Of a DNA stretch of 64,000 nucleotides, positions 53,205 to 61,097 are shown piece by piece. This DNA is from Paenibacillus gyeongsangnamensis. Lineage in GTDB: Bacteria; Bacillota; Bacilli; Paenibacillales; NBRC-103111. Below the pieces are notes generated by a model. That model made no database searches. It was not told the DNA's origin and worked only from the letters and a program-made list of their open reading frames with translations. The stretch is from positions 62,001 to 126,000 of the forward strand of contig NZ_JAQAGZ010000021.1 of assembly GCF_027533625.1 (NCBI RefSeq), given 5' to 3'. Each line of letters opens with the position of its first letter. The stretch's first letter is position 1. The translations under genes were made by a program, and so were the position numbers.

Positions 53205-54707
53205 CTATTTGTTCATTTTTTGCCGGTAAGCCTCGTTCATTTCAGCCGCGATTTTCTGATATTGGGCATCCATTTTCAGTTGGTCCACGAACACATCCCA
53301 AGCCTGGATCGATTCTTTACCAATGACAACCTTAGTTTTCATATCGTCGATTCTCTTGTTGTATTCGCTGCCAACCTGAATGGCCGTATTGGAAATAAGA
53401 CCAATGGAAGGGTCGTCCACACTGACTTTAGACCTTTCGTCGATTATTTTTTTGTTACGCTCATAAATGTTCCTCGGCATGCCGGGCGCATAAGCCCACA
53501 AATACTTGTCAAAGCGTTCAAAAATTTTCCCGAACGAGCTGACGGAAATGCTATCCAGATCCGCCTGTTTAGTAGCTATTTTGTAGCCGTCCACCTCTTT
53601 GTAATGAACATCTCTAATCCCGTTGATCGCCAAAGAGGCGCCTTCCTCGGAGGCTCCGTAATCCATTAAAGATAAGATCTTCCTGACTTTTTCCTTAGGG
53701 ACTTTTTTGGGGATCAAATACGCGCCAAGAAACCCGGGAGATTGCATGACAACGCCATTGAGCGAGGTGAGCGGCAAAAAGTCGGCCTCCGGATTCGTAC
53801 TCATCGGCAGATCGATTTGTCTCCACAAGCCAAGTACCGTATCTGTCGTGAATCCGGCTTTACTCTGAGTAGCCAGATCCTCCGCCTGAGAGGTCTTCAT
53901 GATCGGAAAGTCTCTGGGAATAAGTCCCTCCCTGTAGGCCCTGTTCAAAAAAACAAGCATATCCCGTGTCCCGGGCTCGGTCACTATATCGACCAGCTTG
54001 CCGTCCCTCAGCTTCCATTTGCCGTTATTTTGATTAAAGATGTTATCCAGTATGGGAGACCAGTCCCTCATGTTGAAGCCGTAGGTGTCTTTTTTTCCGT
54101 TTCCGTCCGGATCTTCATTAGCAAACGCTTTCCAAACTTTATACATCTCTTCCGTTGTTGTCGGTATCTGCAAATGCAGCTTATCCAGCCAATCCTTACG
54201 GACGGCCAAAAAGCTGGCCCCTTCAAACGGTCTGACAGAAGGTATGATATAGTTCTTCCCGTCGATTTTAGTGGACTCCCAGACACTTTTCGGATATTCC
54301 ATCAAATGAGGATAGTCCTGAAGAAATGGAGTCAGATCCCAAAAAACTCCCTGCCGAACCATCTGCTGCATCAAAGGATTGGATACATCTGACACTTTCA
54401 TCAAGTCTGGAATATCCCCGGATGCCAGGGTAACACTTTGTTTCGCATCCCAATTGTTCGGAGAAACCCAGGTGATGCTCAGTTTTGTTTGAGTCCGTTT
54501 CTCGATCTCTTTTAGAACAGGATTGTCCGGCCTCGGCGGTTCCGGTGTATGAAACTCAGTAATGATACTAATTTCGGTAGGCTCCCCGTTTGGTTTGGAA
54601 CCCTTGTCTAACGTGTTGGCCGTGAATGCCCTCCCGGAGGAACAAGATGCTGTCACCAAAACCAACATGCAGACCATTGGCCCGCTGAATAAAGATCTGC
54701 TGCTCAT
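53205..54707 (-). CDS. Extracellular binding lipoprotein, LplA type, without its own permeases
   Basis: A 500-residue lipoprotein with lipobox VTASC and Cys22, starting at an ATG ten bases after AAAGGAGG. The mature domain has ISIITEFHTPEPPRPDN and the acidic loop DPDGNGKKDTYGF. It resembles the binding protein at 7318-8892. No LplB/LplC pair follows it; an aldo/keto reductase gene comes next, 28 bases on. It may hand its ligand to permeases encoded elsewhere or act as a sensor for the membrane AraC protein encoded upstream. Confidence 0.9.
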   Translation of the reverse strand: MSSRSLFSGPMVCMLVLVTASCSSGRAFTANTLDKGSKPNGEPTEISIITEFHTPEPPRPDNPVLKEIEKRTQTKLSITWVSPNNWDAKQSVTLASGDIPDLMKVSDVSNPLMQQMVRQGVFWDLTPFLQDYPHLMEYPKSVWESTKIDGKNYIIPSVRPFEGASFLAVRKDWLDKLHLQIPTTTEEMYKVWKAFANEDPDGNGKKDTYGFNMRDWSPILDNIFNQNNGKWKLRDGKLVDIVTEPGTRDMLVFLNRAYREGLIPRDFPIMKTSQAEDLATQSKAGFTTDTVLGLWRQIDLPMSTNPEADFLPLTSLNGVVMQSPGFLGAYLIPKKVPKEKVRKILSLMDYGASEEGASLAINGIRDVHYKEVDGYKIATKQADLDSISVSSFGKIFERFDKYLWAYAPGMPRNIYERNKKIIDERSKVSVDDPSIGLISNTAIQVGSEYNKRIDDMKTKVVIGKESIQAWDVFVDQLKMDAQYQKIAAEMNEAYRQKMNK

Positions 54708-54875
54708 TCACTGAACCCCTCCTTTCTCTGGTCCAATTCAACCTTTACGTTACAAATCGGCTTGATTTCAGGCAATGATATCTTTTTTTTTGAGGCTTAT
54801 GTACGCAATTTTCCCAGTGGCACTAGGCAATTTCCGGCGATAGTATTTTTTTGACAGGTTAAAATTTAGCCAATT

Positions 54876-57206
54876 CTATACACTTCCCCTATATTTTTCA
54901 CGGAACAGCCCCGGTGTCATCCCTGCATACTTCTTAAAAATCCGAATCAAATAGGACGGTTGGTAATTCAAAAGCTCGGAAATTTCGTTTATTTTCAGTT
55001 CCGAATGAACAAGCAGCTCCTTGCAATGCTCCAACTTGAGCTTTACGATATAATCGATAAAATTCTCTCCTGTGAACTGTTTAAAAGCTTTGCTCAATTT
55101 GGAAGGGCTCATGTTCATTTTTTCGGCATAGGTCTCCAAGGAAGTATTCGATAAATAGTCTGATTTCAATTCGGCCAAAAATTGCTCCATTTTCAATTTA
55201 ATCCCGGAATCGTAAGTGATGGACAGCATCCGAATAAAAGGCTGGATCAACTTGTGTTGGAACCAGTTCAGCATTTCCTCCGGCTCGTGAATGTGCATAA
55301 GCTGCTCGTACAAATGAACACCGTCGTACATATCGTATATATTTATGTCATACCTGATAATCAAATCTTGAATGGCTCCGAGCAATTTCATCATGCTTTG
55401 CTGTATAATGAGCTCCGTACCCTCGCTTTGCTCTACTACAATGCTCAAAAATTGCCGTATTAAACCGACAGCTTCCTCTTCCAGGCCACTGCTAATCGCA
55501 TAGACGATGTCCCGTTCCAGCTCGAAAGGGTATTTGACCGTGTGGCGGTGGGCACCTGCCATAAAATCTTTCATGTCCAGAATCTGGTTGGATGCATGCA
55601 AGTCGCGGAAACGAAGCGCTTTGCGGGACATTTCCAACGCCGCGGGGGTTTCCGCAATCGCATCGACGATATTGCTCGCCACGACCGTCACATTCAGCTT
55701 AAGCACATTATTCACCGCCGATACGAAGGCACGCCCGGATTTGTACACCTCTTGATGGAATTGATCGTAGCTGCTACCATGGTTGGAAACGAGGAACGCC
55801 CCGACGGATAAATCTTGAAAATTGATGATGTGAGTCATCTTTAGGTTTTGTGAGCAGATCTCCGACAAAATATTGGAGGCTGCAAATGTAAGGAGCTGGG
55901 AATCCCGCGGACCATATTTATCGCCAAGATCGCTAATGCCGTGCAGCTGCGCCACCAAGAAAGCAAAACGTTTATTTCGGACATCCCACTCAACCCGGCA
56001 GAGCTGCTCAACAACTTCCGCTTCGGTATGAAAATAGAGATTGCCCTGCAAAAATTGGAGCAAATAGTTATCTCTTAACGAAGGAATCGACTGCTCCATG
56101 CGGGAGCGTATCAATTCCTTTTCATCCAGGTGCTTGCGCCATTGATTCTCGATATATAAAATCTCATTCTGCTCTTCCTCTTGCTCGCTTTTGCCCGATT
56201 CAAAAATGGATTTTAAGCGAAGGATTGGAGCGTAAATTTTATTCGAGGCGATCCATGACACCACCAAACCTAATACCAGACAGATGACGTTGATTTCAAC
56301 AATCATCCTTGTTGTAAAAGTAACTGGAGCCACGATCTGGGAAATGGGCGTCGCGGAAATAACCGTCCATTTTCCGCCCAGCTTGGAAATACTACCGTAA
56401 AAAACTGAGTACTTTTCTTTCTTCCACTCAAACTTAAAATTGGTTTCACCGCTTGGCCTTTCCTTGATCTCTCCCATCAAAGCAAGCATTAACTCCTTCC
56501 GCTCCTTCTGATCGTTCTGGCGATCGGTTGTCAAATCAACGCCGTTCTCGTTAATCAGATAAGATACGCCTTCGCCGGAAGCCAGCTTTCTTACCATAGA
56601 ATTAATCTTATTCTGATCCAAATATAATAAGAAAGCGCCGAAGGAGCCTTTGAGCTGATCGCCGGGAAGCTTGACCACAACGGCTTTTAAGGAGGAGCCG
56701 GGCTTATTAAGCAGTTTAAGGGAGTAATCCCAATAAATTGTTTGCTGGTTTAGCATGAGGGAGCTAAACAAGTCTTGGTCTTCCTCCGTCTGGATAGGCA
56801 GCAATCCTGACTCATCGCCGATCACCACATTGGCGCCACGAAGATATAAGGCAACGTTGCTTAATAAAGAATTCGATTCCTTCATAAGAGAAAGGGATTT
56901 TAACAAATCTTTTGTTTTTTCGAATTCCCATGAAAAATCCAACCGATTTAACGATTCGTCAAAGGTTGGATCGAGGGAGACTCTGACCACGAATTTCTCA
57001 AGTCCCGATAAATATTCATCAATTTGTTGAATGGACTGTTCAAGCTGCACGGAGTGCGCCTTATTGACCTCATTGCTGATGACCTCCGAGCCGAAGAAAT
57101 AGAAAATGCTGCCGGTAAGAATAAATGGGACACAACAGATGAGCATAATGATTTTAATCGTCGTCCAAAAAATCGTTCCCCTTGTTCGTGTAAATAGCTT
57201 CAACAT
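54876..57206 (-). CDS. Membrane-anchored AraC-family regulator with extracellular sensor
   Basis: A 776-residue one-component regulator. A first membrane helix at about 12-38 (IIMLICCVPFILTGSIFYFF) and a second near 300-322 (INVICLVLGLVVSWIASNKI) flank a Cache-like extracellular domain. A large cytoplasmic region follows. The last 100 residues are an AraC double helix-turn-helix (YAEKMNMSPSKLSKAFKQFT, EISELLNYQPSYLIRIFKKY). It probably senses a ligand or a loaded binding protein outside and activates block D. A cre-like site lies upstream at 57235-57249. Confidence 0.92.
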   Translation of the reverse strand: MLKLFTRTRGTIFWTTIKIIMLICCVPFILTGSIFYFFGSEVISNEVNKAHSVQLEQSIQQIDEYLSGLEKFVVRVSLDPTFDESLNRLDFSWEFEKTKDLLKSLSLMKESNSLLSNVALYLRGANVVIGDESGLLPIQTEEDQDLFSSLMLNQQTIYWDYSLKLLNKPGSSLKAVVVKLPGDQLKGSFGAFLLYLDQNKINSMVRKLASGEGVSYLINENGVDLTTDRQNDQKERKELMLALMGEIKERPSGETNFKFEWKKEKYSVFYGSISKLGGKWTVISATPISQIVAPVTFTTRMIVEINVICLVLGLVVSWIASNKIYAPILRLKSIFESGKSEQEEEQNEILYIENQWRKHLDEKELIRSRMEQSIPSLRDNYLLQFLQGNLYFHTEAEVVEQLCRVEWDVRNKRFAFLVAQLHGISDLGDKYGPRDSQLLTFAASNILSEICSQNLKMTHIINFQDLSVGAFLVSNHGSSYDQFHQEVYKSGRAFVSAVNNVLKLNVTVVASNIVDAIAETPAALEMSRKALRFRDLHASNQILDMKDFMAGAHRHTVKYPFELERDIVYAISSGLEEEAVGLIRQFLSIVVEQSEGTELIIQQSMMKLLGAIQDLIIRYDINIYDMYDGVHLYEQLMHIHEPEEMLNWFQHKLIQPFIRMLSITYDSGIKLKMEQFLAELKSDYLSNTSLETYAEKMNMSPSKLSKAFKQFTGENFIDYIVKLKLEHCKELLVHSELKINEISELLNYQPSYLIRIFKKYAGMTPGLFREKYRGSV

Positions 57207-57233
57207 TTTCCTTCCCCTTTCGAGCCGCAGAAC

Positions 57234-57249
57234 GTTAAACGCTTACATA
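57234..57249 (-). promoter_or_regulatory. cre-like element upstream of the AraC regulator
   Basis: The minus strand reads ATGTAAGCGTTTAACG, which fits the left half and core of the CcpA cre consensus (TGTAANCGNT) but not the last two positions. It lies about 30-45 bases before the start codon, a likely place for carbon repression. It is a candidate only. Confidence 0.35.
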
Positions 57250-57577
57250 ACTCTACTATATCAGTTGCACGGAATAGCAGTATAGATCATTTTGATAGAG
57301 CTGTAAGTAAACATAAGAAAAACCGCCACTGACGATTGGTCAAGCCCCCGTTTAGTGGACAGTGAAAAAAACACCTAAGCTACAAGCGGCCGTCGGTATG
57401 CAACTGGCATCGTGTTCGTATATTGTTCTATTTTGATGATTTTGGTTACTTGGTGTTGAGGTTTTTCACCAGTTTATCTTCGATGAGGGGGCTTTTGCCG
57501 GAATCATCTTTTTGGGCAGCACTTCATTATAATTATGGGCTGTGTTAGAGTAAACTTATAGTCAAGGAAAAAAACGG
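57250..57577. other. Region holding IS-end-like sequence and repeat copy
   Basis: TAGTGGACAGTGAAAAAAAC near 57354 resembles an IS3-type end. The 58-base repeat copy follows at 57414. No gene is seen on either strand. Confidence 0.4.
57414..57471 (+). repeat. 58-bp repeat, copy 2
   Basis: The second copy of the repeat at 44695-44752, in the same orientation with about six base differences and an identical 3' end. The two copies lie 12.7 kb apart and bracket block D. Confidence 0.6.
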
Positions 57578-57620
57578 AAGCACCGAGAAATCAGGTTTGT
57601 ATAACCTTTTTTCGGTGCTT
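57578..57620 (+). promoter_or_regulatory. Two-part hairpin ahead of a broken small gene
   Basis: An outer stem AAGCACCGA/TCGGTGCTT encloses an inner stem AGGTT/AACCT. It ends 27 bases before the GTG of the small broken gene. It may be a leader structure, or a terminator for something upstream. Confidence 0.45.
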
Positions 57621-57646
57621 ATTGGATTATTAATAGGGGGAGTTTT

Positions 57647-57895
57647 GTGTTAAATAAGCGCAAAGAAATTTTAAGAAGTATATGAAAGCCTAAACCCAAT
57701 TGGACCTTTCTTAATAAACCTGTAATAAATACTATACCTAAAACTGATGTGAAACAGGTGAACCCAACCAACACAGCTAGTCCAGTGATTAACCCCTTAT
57801 TCGGGAAGATCGAGGGTTATTTACAATATATCAATACACAGGATCCTAAAATTCGCCAATCCATTGTGCGTCCAGATTTACCAAGAACATGCTGA
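57647..57895 (+). pseudogene. Small gene interrupted by an early stop
   Basis: A GTG at 57647 after AGGGGGAG opens LNKRKEILRSI and meets TGA at 57683. The same frame then stays open for 69 codons (KPKPNWTFLNKPVINTIPKT, VINPLFGKIEGYLQYINTQD) to a TGA at 57893. One point mutation would explain it. The protein would be about 82 residues and basic; the family was not recognised. Confidence 0.45.
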
Positions 57896-58016
57896 CAACT
57901 GATTTTCCAGCACTTTTTGAATTCGGCTGACTTCTCAACACGCTATTTCCACTGAAGCGTATAACCAATCAGCCAGATTGTTAGCCTCTCTGTAAGCGAA
58001 TTTGTGCTTCAATAAC

Positions 58017-58054
58017 AAAAAGTGATTGAGTCTACGTGCAGCTCAACCACTTTT
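58017..58054 (-). terminator. Terminator after block E
   Basis: AAAAGTGATTGAG and CTCAACCACTTTT form a 12-pair stem with one mismatch and an 11-base loop. On the minus strand TTGTTATTG follows. It lies five bases past the stop of the amidohydrolase gene. Confidence 0.75.
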
Positions 58055-58058
58055 ATCA

Positions 58059-59114
58059 TTATTTTGGGGTATTCAGCTTGTAAAACTCACGCGCATTCTC
58101 GCAGAAGATCCGGTTATGCAGCGCTTCGGGCAACTTCGGGAAGGACTGCTTTGGCGAGTCGAAATCCCAATGCGGATAATCGCTGGAGAACATCATAATG
58201 TGCTCGGCATCCATCGCTTCCAGGTTATTAAGCAGAAACTTGTCATTGTCAGGCCGTTCCAATGGCTGCGATGTCACGCGGACATGGTCGCGCAAATATT
58301 CACTGGGACGTTTCTTCACCCAGGGCACCTCATACCGCAGCGCTTTATATTCGGCATCCAGTCGCCATATCAAAGTAGGCACCCACGCCGAACCGCCTTC
58401 TACCAGCACGACTCTAAATCCGGGAAACCTTTCGAAGACGCCTTCCGTAATAAAGCTGACCAGATGGGCTTGGAAACCCAGTGACAGGCACGTATGCCAT
58501 TCAATATAATGGGTGGGATAACCCGGCGACGGCTGCACGTTGATTCCCATGCCATCCGTTCCAGGATGGATGGCCAGGGGAAGCCCTAGACGTTCGCAAG
58601 CCTCGTAAATCGGATAATACTGCCGCTGCCCGAACGGCGCTCGTGCCCCGGAATCCGTCATGACCTGGACAAAGTGAGGATGTCCAGCCCAGCGCTCAAT
58701 TTCCTTCGCGGCGGCTATCGGGTCTTGGTGGGCGATCGTGATCGATCCTTTAAATACGCCGTCGGGATTGTATTTGCCTAACCATGTATCCGCAAGCCAA
58801 TCGTTGTAGGCTGCTGCAATGGCAGAAGCAAAGTCAGGATCGGGAAGTAGGTTGCAGAAGGCCCTTGGCAACAGAATTGCATGGTCCACGTTGTAAGGGA
58901 CAATATGCTGCTTGCGGAGAAACTCCGGGTCGCTCCCCTCCGGCCGACCGACTGGCGGTTTGGCATCCTGACGGGAACCGTGAACCGGATTGCCGAAGAA
59001 ACCGCGGCCACTGCCACTATACCGATCTCTCCAGGGCATCTGCATATAAGAACGAATCTCTTCTATATTTCTTGGGTACGGATGAACGTCGCAATCGATA
59101 ATTCCTTTACTCAT
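58059..59114 (-). CDS. Amidohydrolase family 2 (ACMSD-like) metal-dependent hydrolase or decarboxylase
   Basis: A 351-residue TIM-barrel amidohydrolase. It begins MSKGIIDCDVHPYPRN, with Asp9 and His11 of the first metal motif. LPLAIHPGTDG holds a further metal His, LVSFITEGVFERFPGFRVVL the next strand, and MMFSSDYPHWDFDSP the catalytic Asp. GGAGG lies eight bases before the ATG. This family includes 2-amino-3-carboxymuconate semialdehyde decarboxylase and gamma-resorcylate decarboxylase. It is the last gene of block E, after a Rieske protein, so an aromatic or cyclic acid substrate is possible. That is inference. Confidence 0.88.
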   Translation of the reverse strand: MSKGIIDCDVHPYPRNIEEIRSYMQMPWRDRYSGSGRGFFGNPVHGSRQDAKPPVGRPEGSDPEFLRKQHIVPYNVDHAILLPRAFCNLLPDPDFASAIAAAYNDWLADTWLGKYNPDGVFKGSITIAHQDPIAAAKEIERWAGHPHFVQVMTDSGARAPFGQRQYYPIYEACERLGLPLAIHPGTDGMGINVQPSPGYPTHYIEWHTCLSLGFQAHLVSFITEGVFERFPGFRVVLVEGGSAWVPTLIWRLDAEYKALRYEVPWVKKRPSEYLRDHVRVTSQPLERPDNDKFLLNNLEAMDAEHIMMFSSDYPHWDFDSPKQSFPKLPEALHNRIFCENAREFYKLNTPK

Positions 59115-59135
59115 CTTCCAAACCTCCTCGTTTTA

Positions 59136-59540
59136 TTACATGTAAATGACGACTAGTTCCGACTCCACCTTAACGGGATACGTCTCAACTTCCGCTTGGG
59201 CGTGTTCGCCTTGCTCCACGGTTACCTCGTATGTTCTAACCAAGCATTTATTCGGATCATAGATCGATTTGCCTGTGGTTAGATCAAATTCCCAGCCATG
59301 CCAAGGGCATCGGACAATTTCCCCATGCCTGCCGTAAATATATTCCCCCGGTTCGGACGGCAGCGTCATTCCCGTTACCGTGCCCATGCACAGAGGCGCC
59401 CCTTGATGCGGGCACGTATTTCTAAGGGCATAGTAAGTGCCGTTCACATTAAACAACCCGACTGAACGATTTTCCAGTGTAACGATTTTTCTTGTGCCCT
59501 TCGGCAATTCTGCCACAGTTCCGATCACATGTCTTCCCAC
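59136..59540 (-). CDS. Small Rieske [2Fe-2S] protein
   Basis: 134 residues from a GTG at 59540, seven bases after GGAGG. Both cluster motifs are complete: CPHQGAPLC with Cys43 and His45, and CPWHGWEF with Cys78 and His81. There is no oxygenase alpha-subunit domain and no membrane segment. It resembles stand-alone Rieske ferredoxins of dioxygenase systems, with an unusually long 27-residue insert between the motifs (GMTLPSEPGEYIYGRHGE). It could transfer electrons to an oxygenase encoded elsewhere. It lies 21 bases before the amidohydrolase gene. Confidence 0.9.
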   Translation of the reverse strand: MGRHVIGTVAELPKGTRKIVTLENRSVGLFNVNGTYYALRNTCPHQGAPLCMGTVTGMTLPSEPGEYIYGRHGEIVRCPWHGWEFDLTTGKSIYDPNKCLVRTYEVTVEQGEHAQAEVETYPVKVESELVVIYM

Positions 59541-59570
59541 GTTTCATCCTCCCCAGTCCAATATAAAGCT

Positions 59571-60194
59571 TCATACTATAAAAAAGTTGTCATGCCCAGG
59601 TATTACGATATCGGCGATTTGGTCAATGTGATTAATGGATTCCACAGTAGCCACCGGGTCCACATTGTTGAAATACCCTTGCTTCGCCCGATAGAAGTCC
59701 TCCGTCATGACAGCATCCGATGCCAAGACGACTCTGCCTTGCGCCGATTGGAACAAAAGGCCGGTCAGCCCCAGGGTGTGACCGGGCAGATGGATGTACT
59801 TGATTCCGGGTGCCAGCTCTTCCTCAGCCGGTTTGACTCCGGACAGCTTGGGATCGTTCGGGTCCCTTAGATGGCGAAATTCCTCCTTGGCCATAAATAC
59901 AGCTGCTTTCTCGAAGGCGTGAATATCCACCACATGGTCGCCATGCGAGTGTGTCAGATAAACCACATCAATATCCGTGTGGGTTAATCCGCATCTCGCA
60001 TCCAGGATACCCGCCATTTCCCGGGCAGGGAAAGAGGGATCCACGAGTATTCTCTTTCCGCCTGCAACGAGAAGCACCGTAGTGCAGTAGGCGCGTCGGT
60101 ATGCCTTCCCCTCATCTTCGCCCCAGAATTTATTCCTGCTCAGGCACCCCATTGTAAGTAGTTTCCACTTCACAAGCTCCATATCATCAGCCAT
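59571..60194 (-). CDS. Metallo-beta-lactamase-fold hydrolase
   Basis: A 207-residue protein with a complete dinuclear metal site: THSHGDH (His82, His84, Asp86, His87), His139 in IHLPGHTLG, Asp160 in VVLASDAV and His201 in IVIPGHDNF. The layout resembles N-acyl homoserine lactonases and other lactone or ester hydrolases more than beta-lactamases. It lies three bases after the aldo/keto reductase stop, so the two are coupled. It may open a lactone formed in the pathway. It is cytoplasmic, with no signal peptide. Confidence 0.9.
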   Translation of the reverse strand: MADDMELVKWKLLTMGCLSRNKFWGEDEGKAYRRAYCTTVLLVAGGKRILVDPSFPAREMAGILDARCGLTHTDIDVVYLTHSHGDHVVDIHAFEKAAVFMAKEEFRHLRDPNDPKLSGVKPAEEELAPGIKYIHLPGHTLGLTGLLFQSAQGRVVLASDAVMTEDFYRAKQGYFNNVDPVATVESINHIDQIADIVIPGHDNFFIV

Positions 60195-60197
60195 TGT

Positions 60198-61085
60198 TTA
60201 TTGGATTCCTTTCCGTTCATCGTCCGTCTGATATATTCTCGCAGTCAACCGTGGAAGGTCAGCCATATCAAATACGGGAGTGAATGCTTCCAACAGTCGA
60301 GCATTACGATCCACTTCCTCCGGCCACCTCATGCCGATGTTCAGCACATGAACTCTGGAGTCCGCCAGCAAAAACTTCATACACAGCGCGTAGATGTCGG
60401 TAGAGGTCTGCAGTTGGGGCTCCAGGTATTCCAGAATACGTTGGAAAATCCCAGAGGTCATAGGTCTCATTACGGCTACCCCGATATTTTTCTCCGCTGT
60501 TTGTTTAAGTAAATGCGTCGCCGCTGTTTGATAGATGATGTTGTAGCAAGGCTGAACGACACTGAAATAACCGGTTTCGAGTAAGTCCAGGATCGAGAAC
60601 GGCTCCTCTGTGGTAATGCCGAGCCACCTGACTTTGCCTTGACTCCTCAGGGATTCCAGCGCTTCCAGTAGCCCATCTTGGATAATGTGCTGCGTATCTT
60701 CCCGGTAGTAAATTCCTCCGTGAAACTGAATCACATCGACATAATCAGTTTTCAGCCGAATAAGGCTGTCTTCCACACTTTTGATGACAGATTCTTTATC
60801 CAAGCCCTTCCAGCCGACTTTGGTCGCCAGGTAGCAGCTGCCGCGTCTATCCTGCAGGGCGTCGCCGATGATGCTCTCACTATGGCCCTTGCCGTAGCTG
60901 GGTGCCGTATCTATATAGTTGATCCCAGCATCCAACGCTGCATGTATCGTACGTATGGCCGTCGCACGGCCGTCCGCACTGTAGGGGTCCCATCCGTTAG
61001 CCTTATTCACGCCTGAGAACGGATATCCCCCGAGCGCAATTCGACTTACGCGTAGCCCGGTTTTCCCGAATGTAGTGTATTTCAT
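60198..61085 (-). CDS. Aldo/keto reductase, paralogue of the one in block D
   Basis: About 295 residues from the ATG at 61085 (MKYTTFGKTGLRV). The tetrad is Asp59 and Tyr64 (NYIDTAPSYGKG), Lys89 (LATKVGW) and His122 (VIQFHGG), at the same positions as in the reductase at 52281-53177. Shared stretches include VAVMRPMTSGIFQR/VAIMRPMTSGIFQR and GMRWPEEV. It lies 12 bases after the binding-protein gene. It probably reduces or oxidises the imported compound with NADP(H); the substrate is unknown. Confidence 0.92.
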   Translation of the reverse strand: MKYTTFGKTGLRVSRIALGGYPFSGVNKANGWDPYSADGRATAIRTIHAALDAGINYIDTAPSYGKGHSESIIGDALQDRRGSCYLATKVGWKGLDKESVIKSVEDSLIRLKTDYVDVIQFHGGIYYREDTQHIIQDGLLEALESLRSQGKVRWLGITTEEPFSILDLLETGYFSVVQPCYNIIYQTAATHLLKQTAEKNIGVAVMRPMTSGIFQRILEYLEPQLQTSTDIYALCMKFLLADSRVHVLNIGMRWPEEVDRNARLLEAFTPVFDMADLPRLTARIYQTDDERKGIQ

Positions 61086-61097
61086 CGTCCACACCTC

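Noticed and set aside
53742..54392. Plus-strand open frame of 216 codons
   Set aside because: It is antisense to the LplA-type binding protein, with no supporting motif.
57683..57685. TGA inside the small gene as a selenocysteine codon
   Set aside because: No selenoprotein context or SECIS-like element was recognisable and the family is unknown; a nonsense mutation is simpler.
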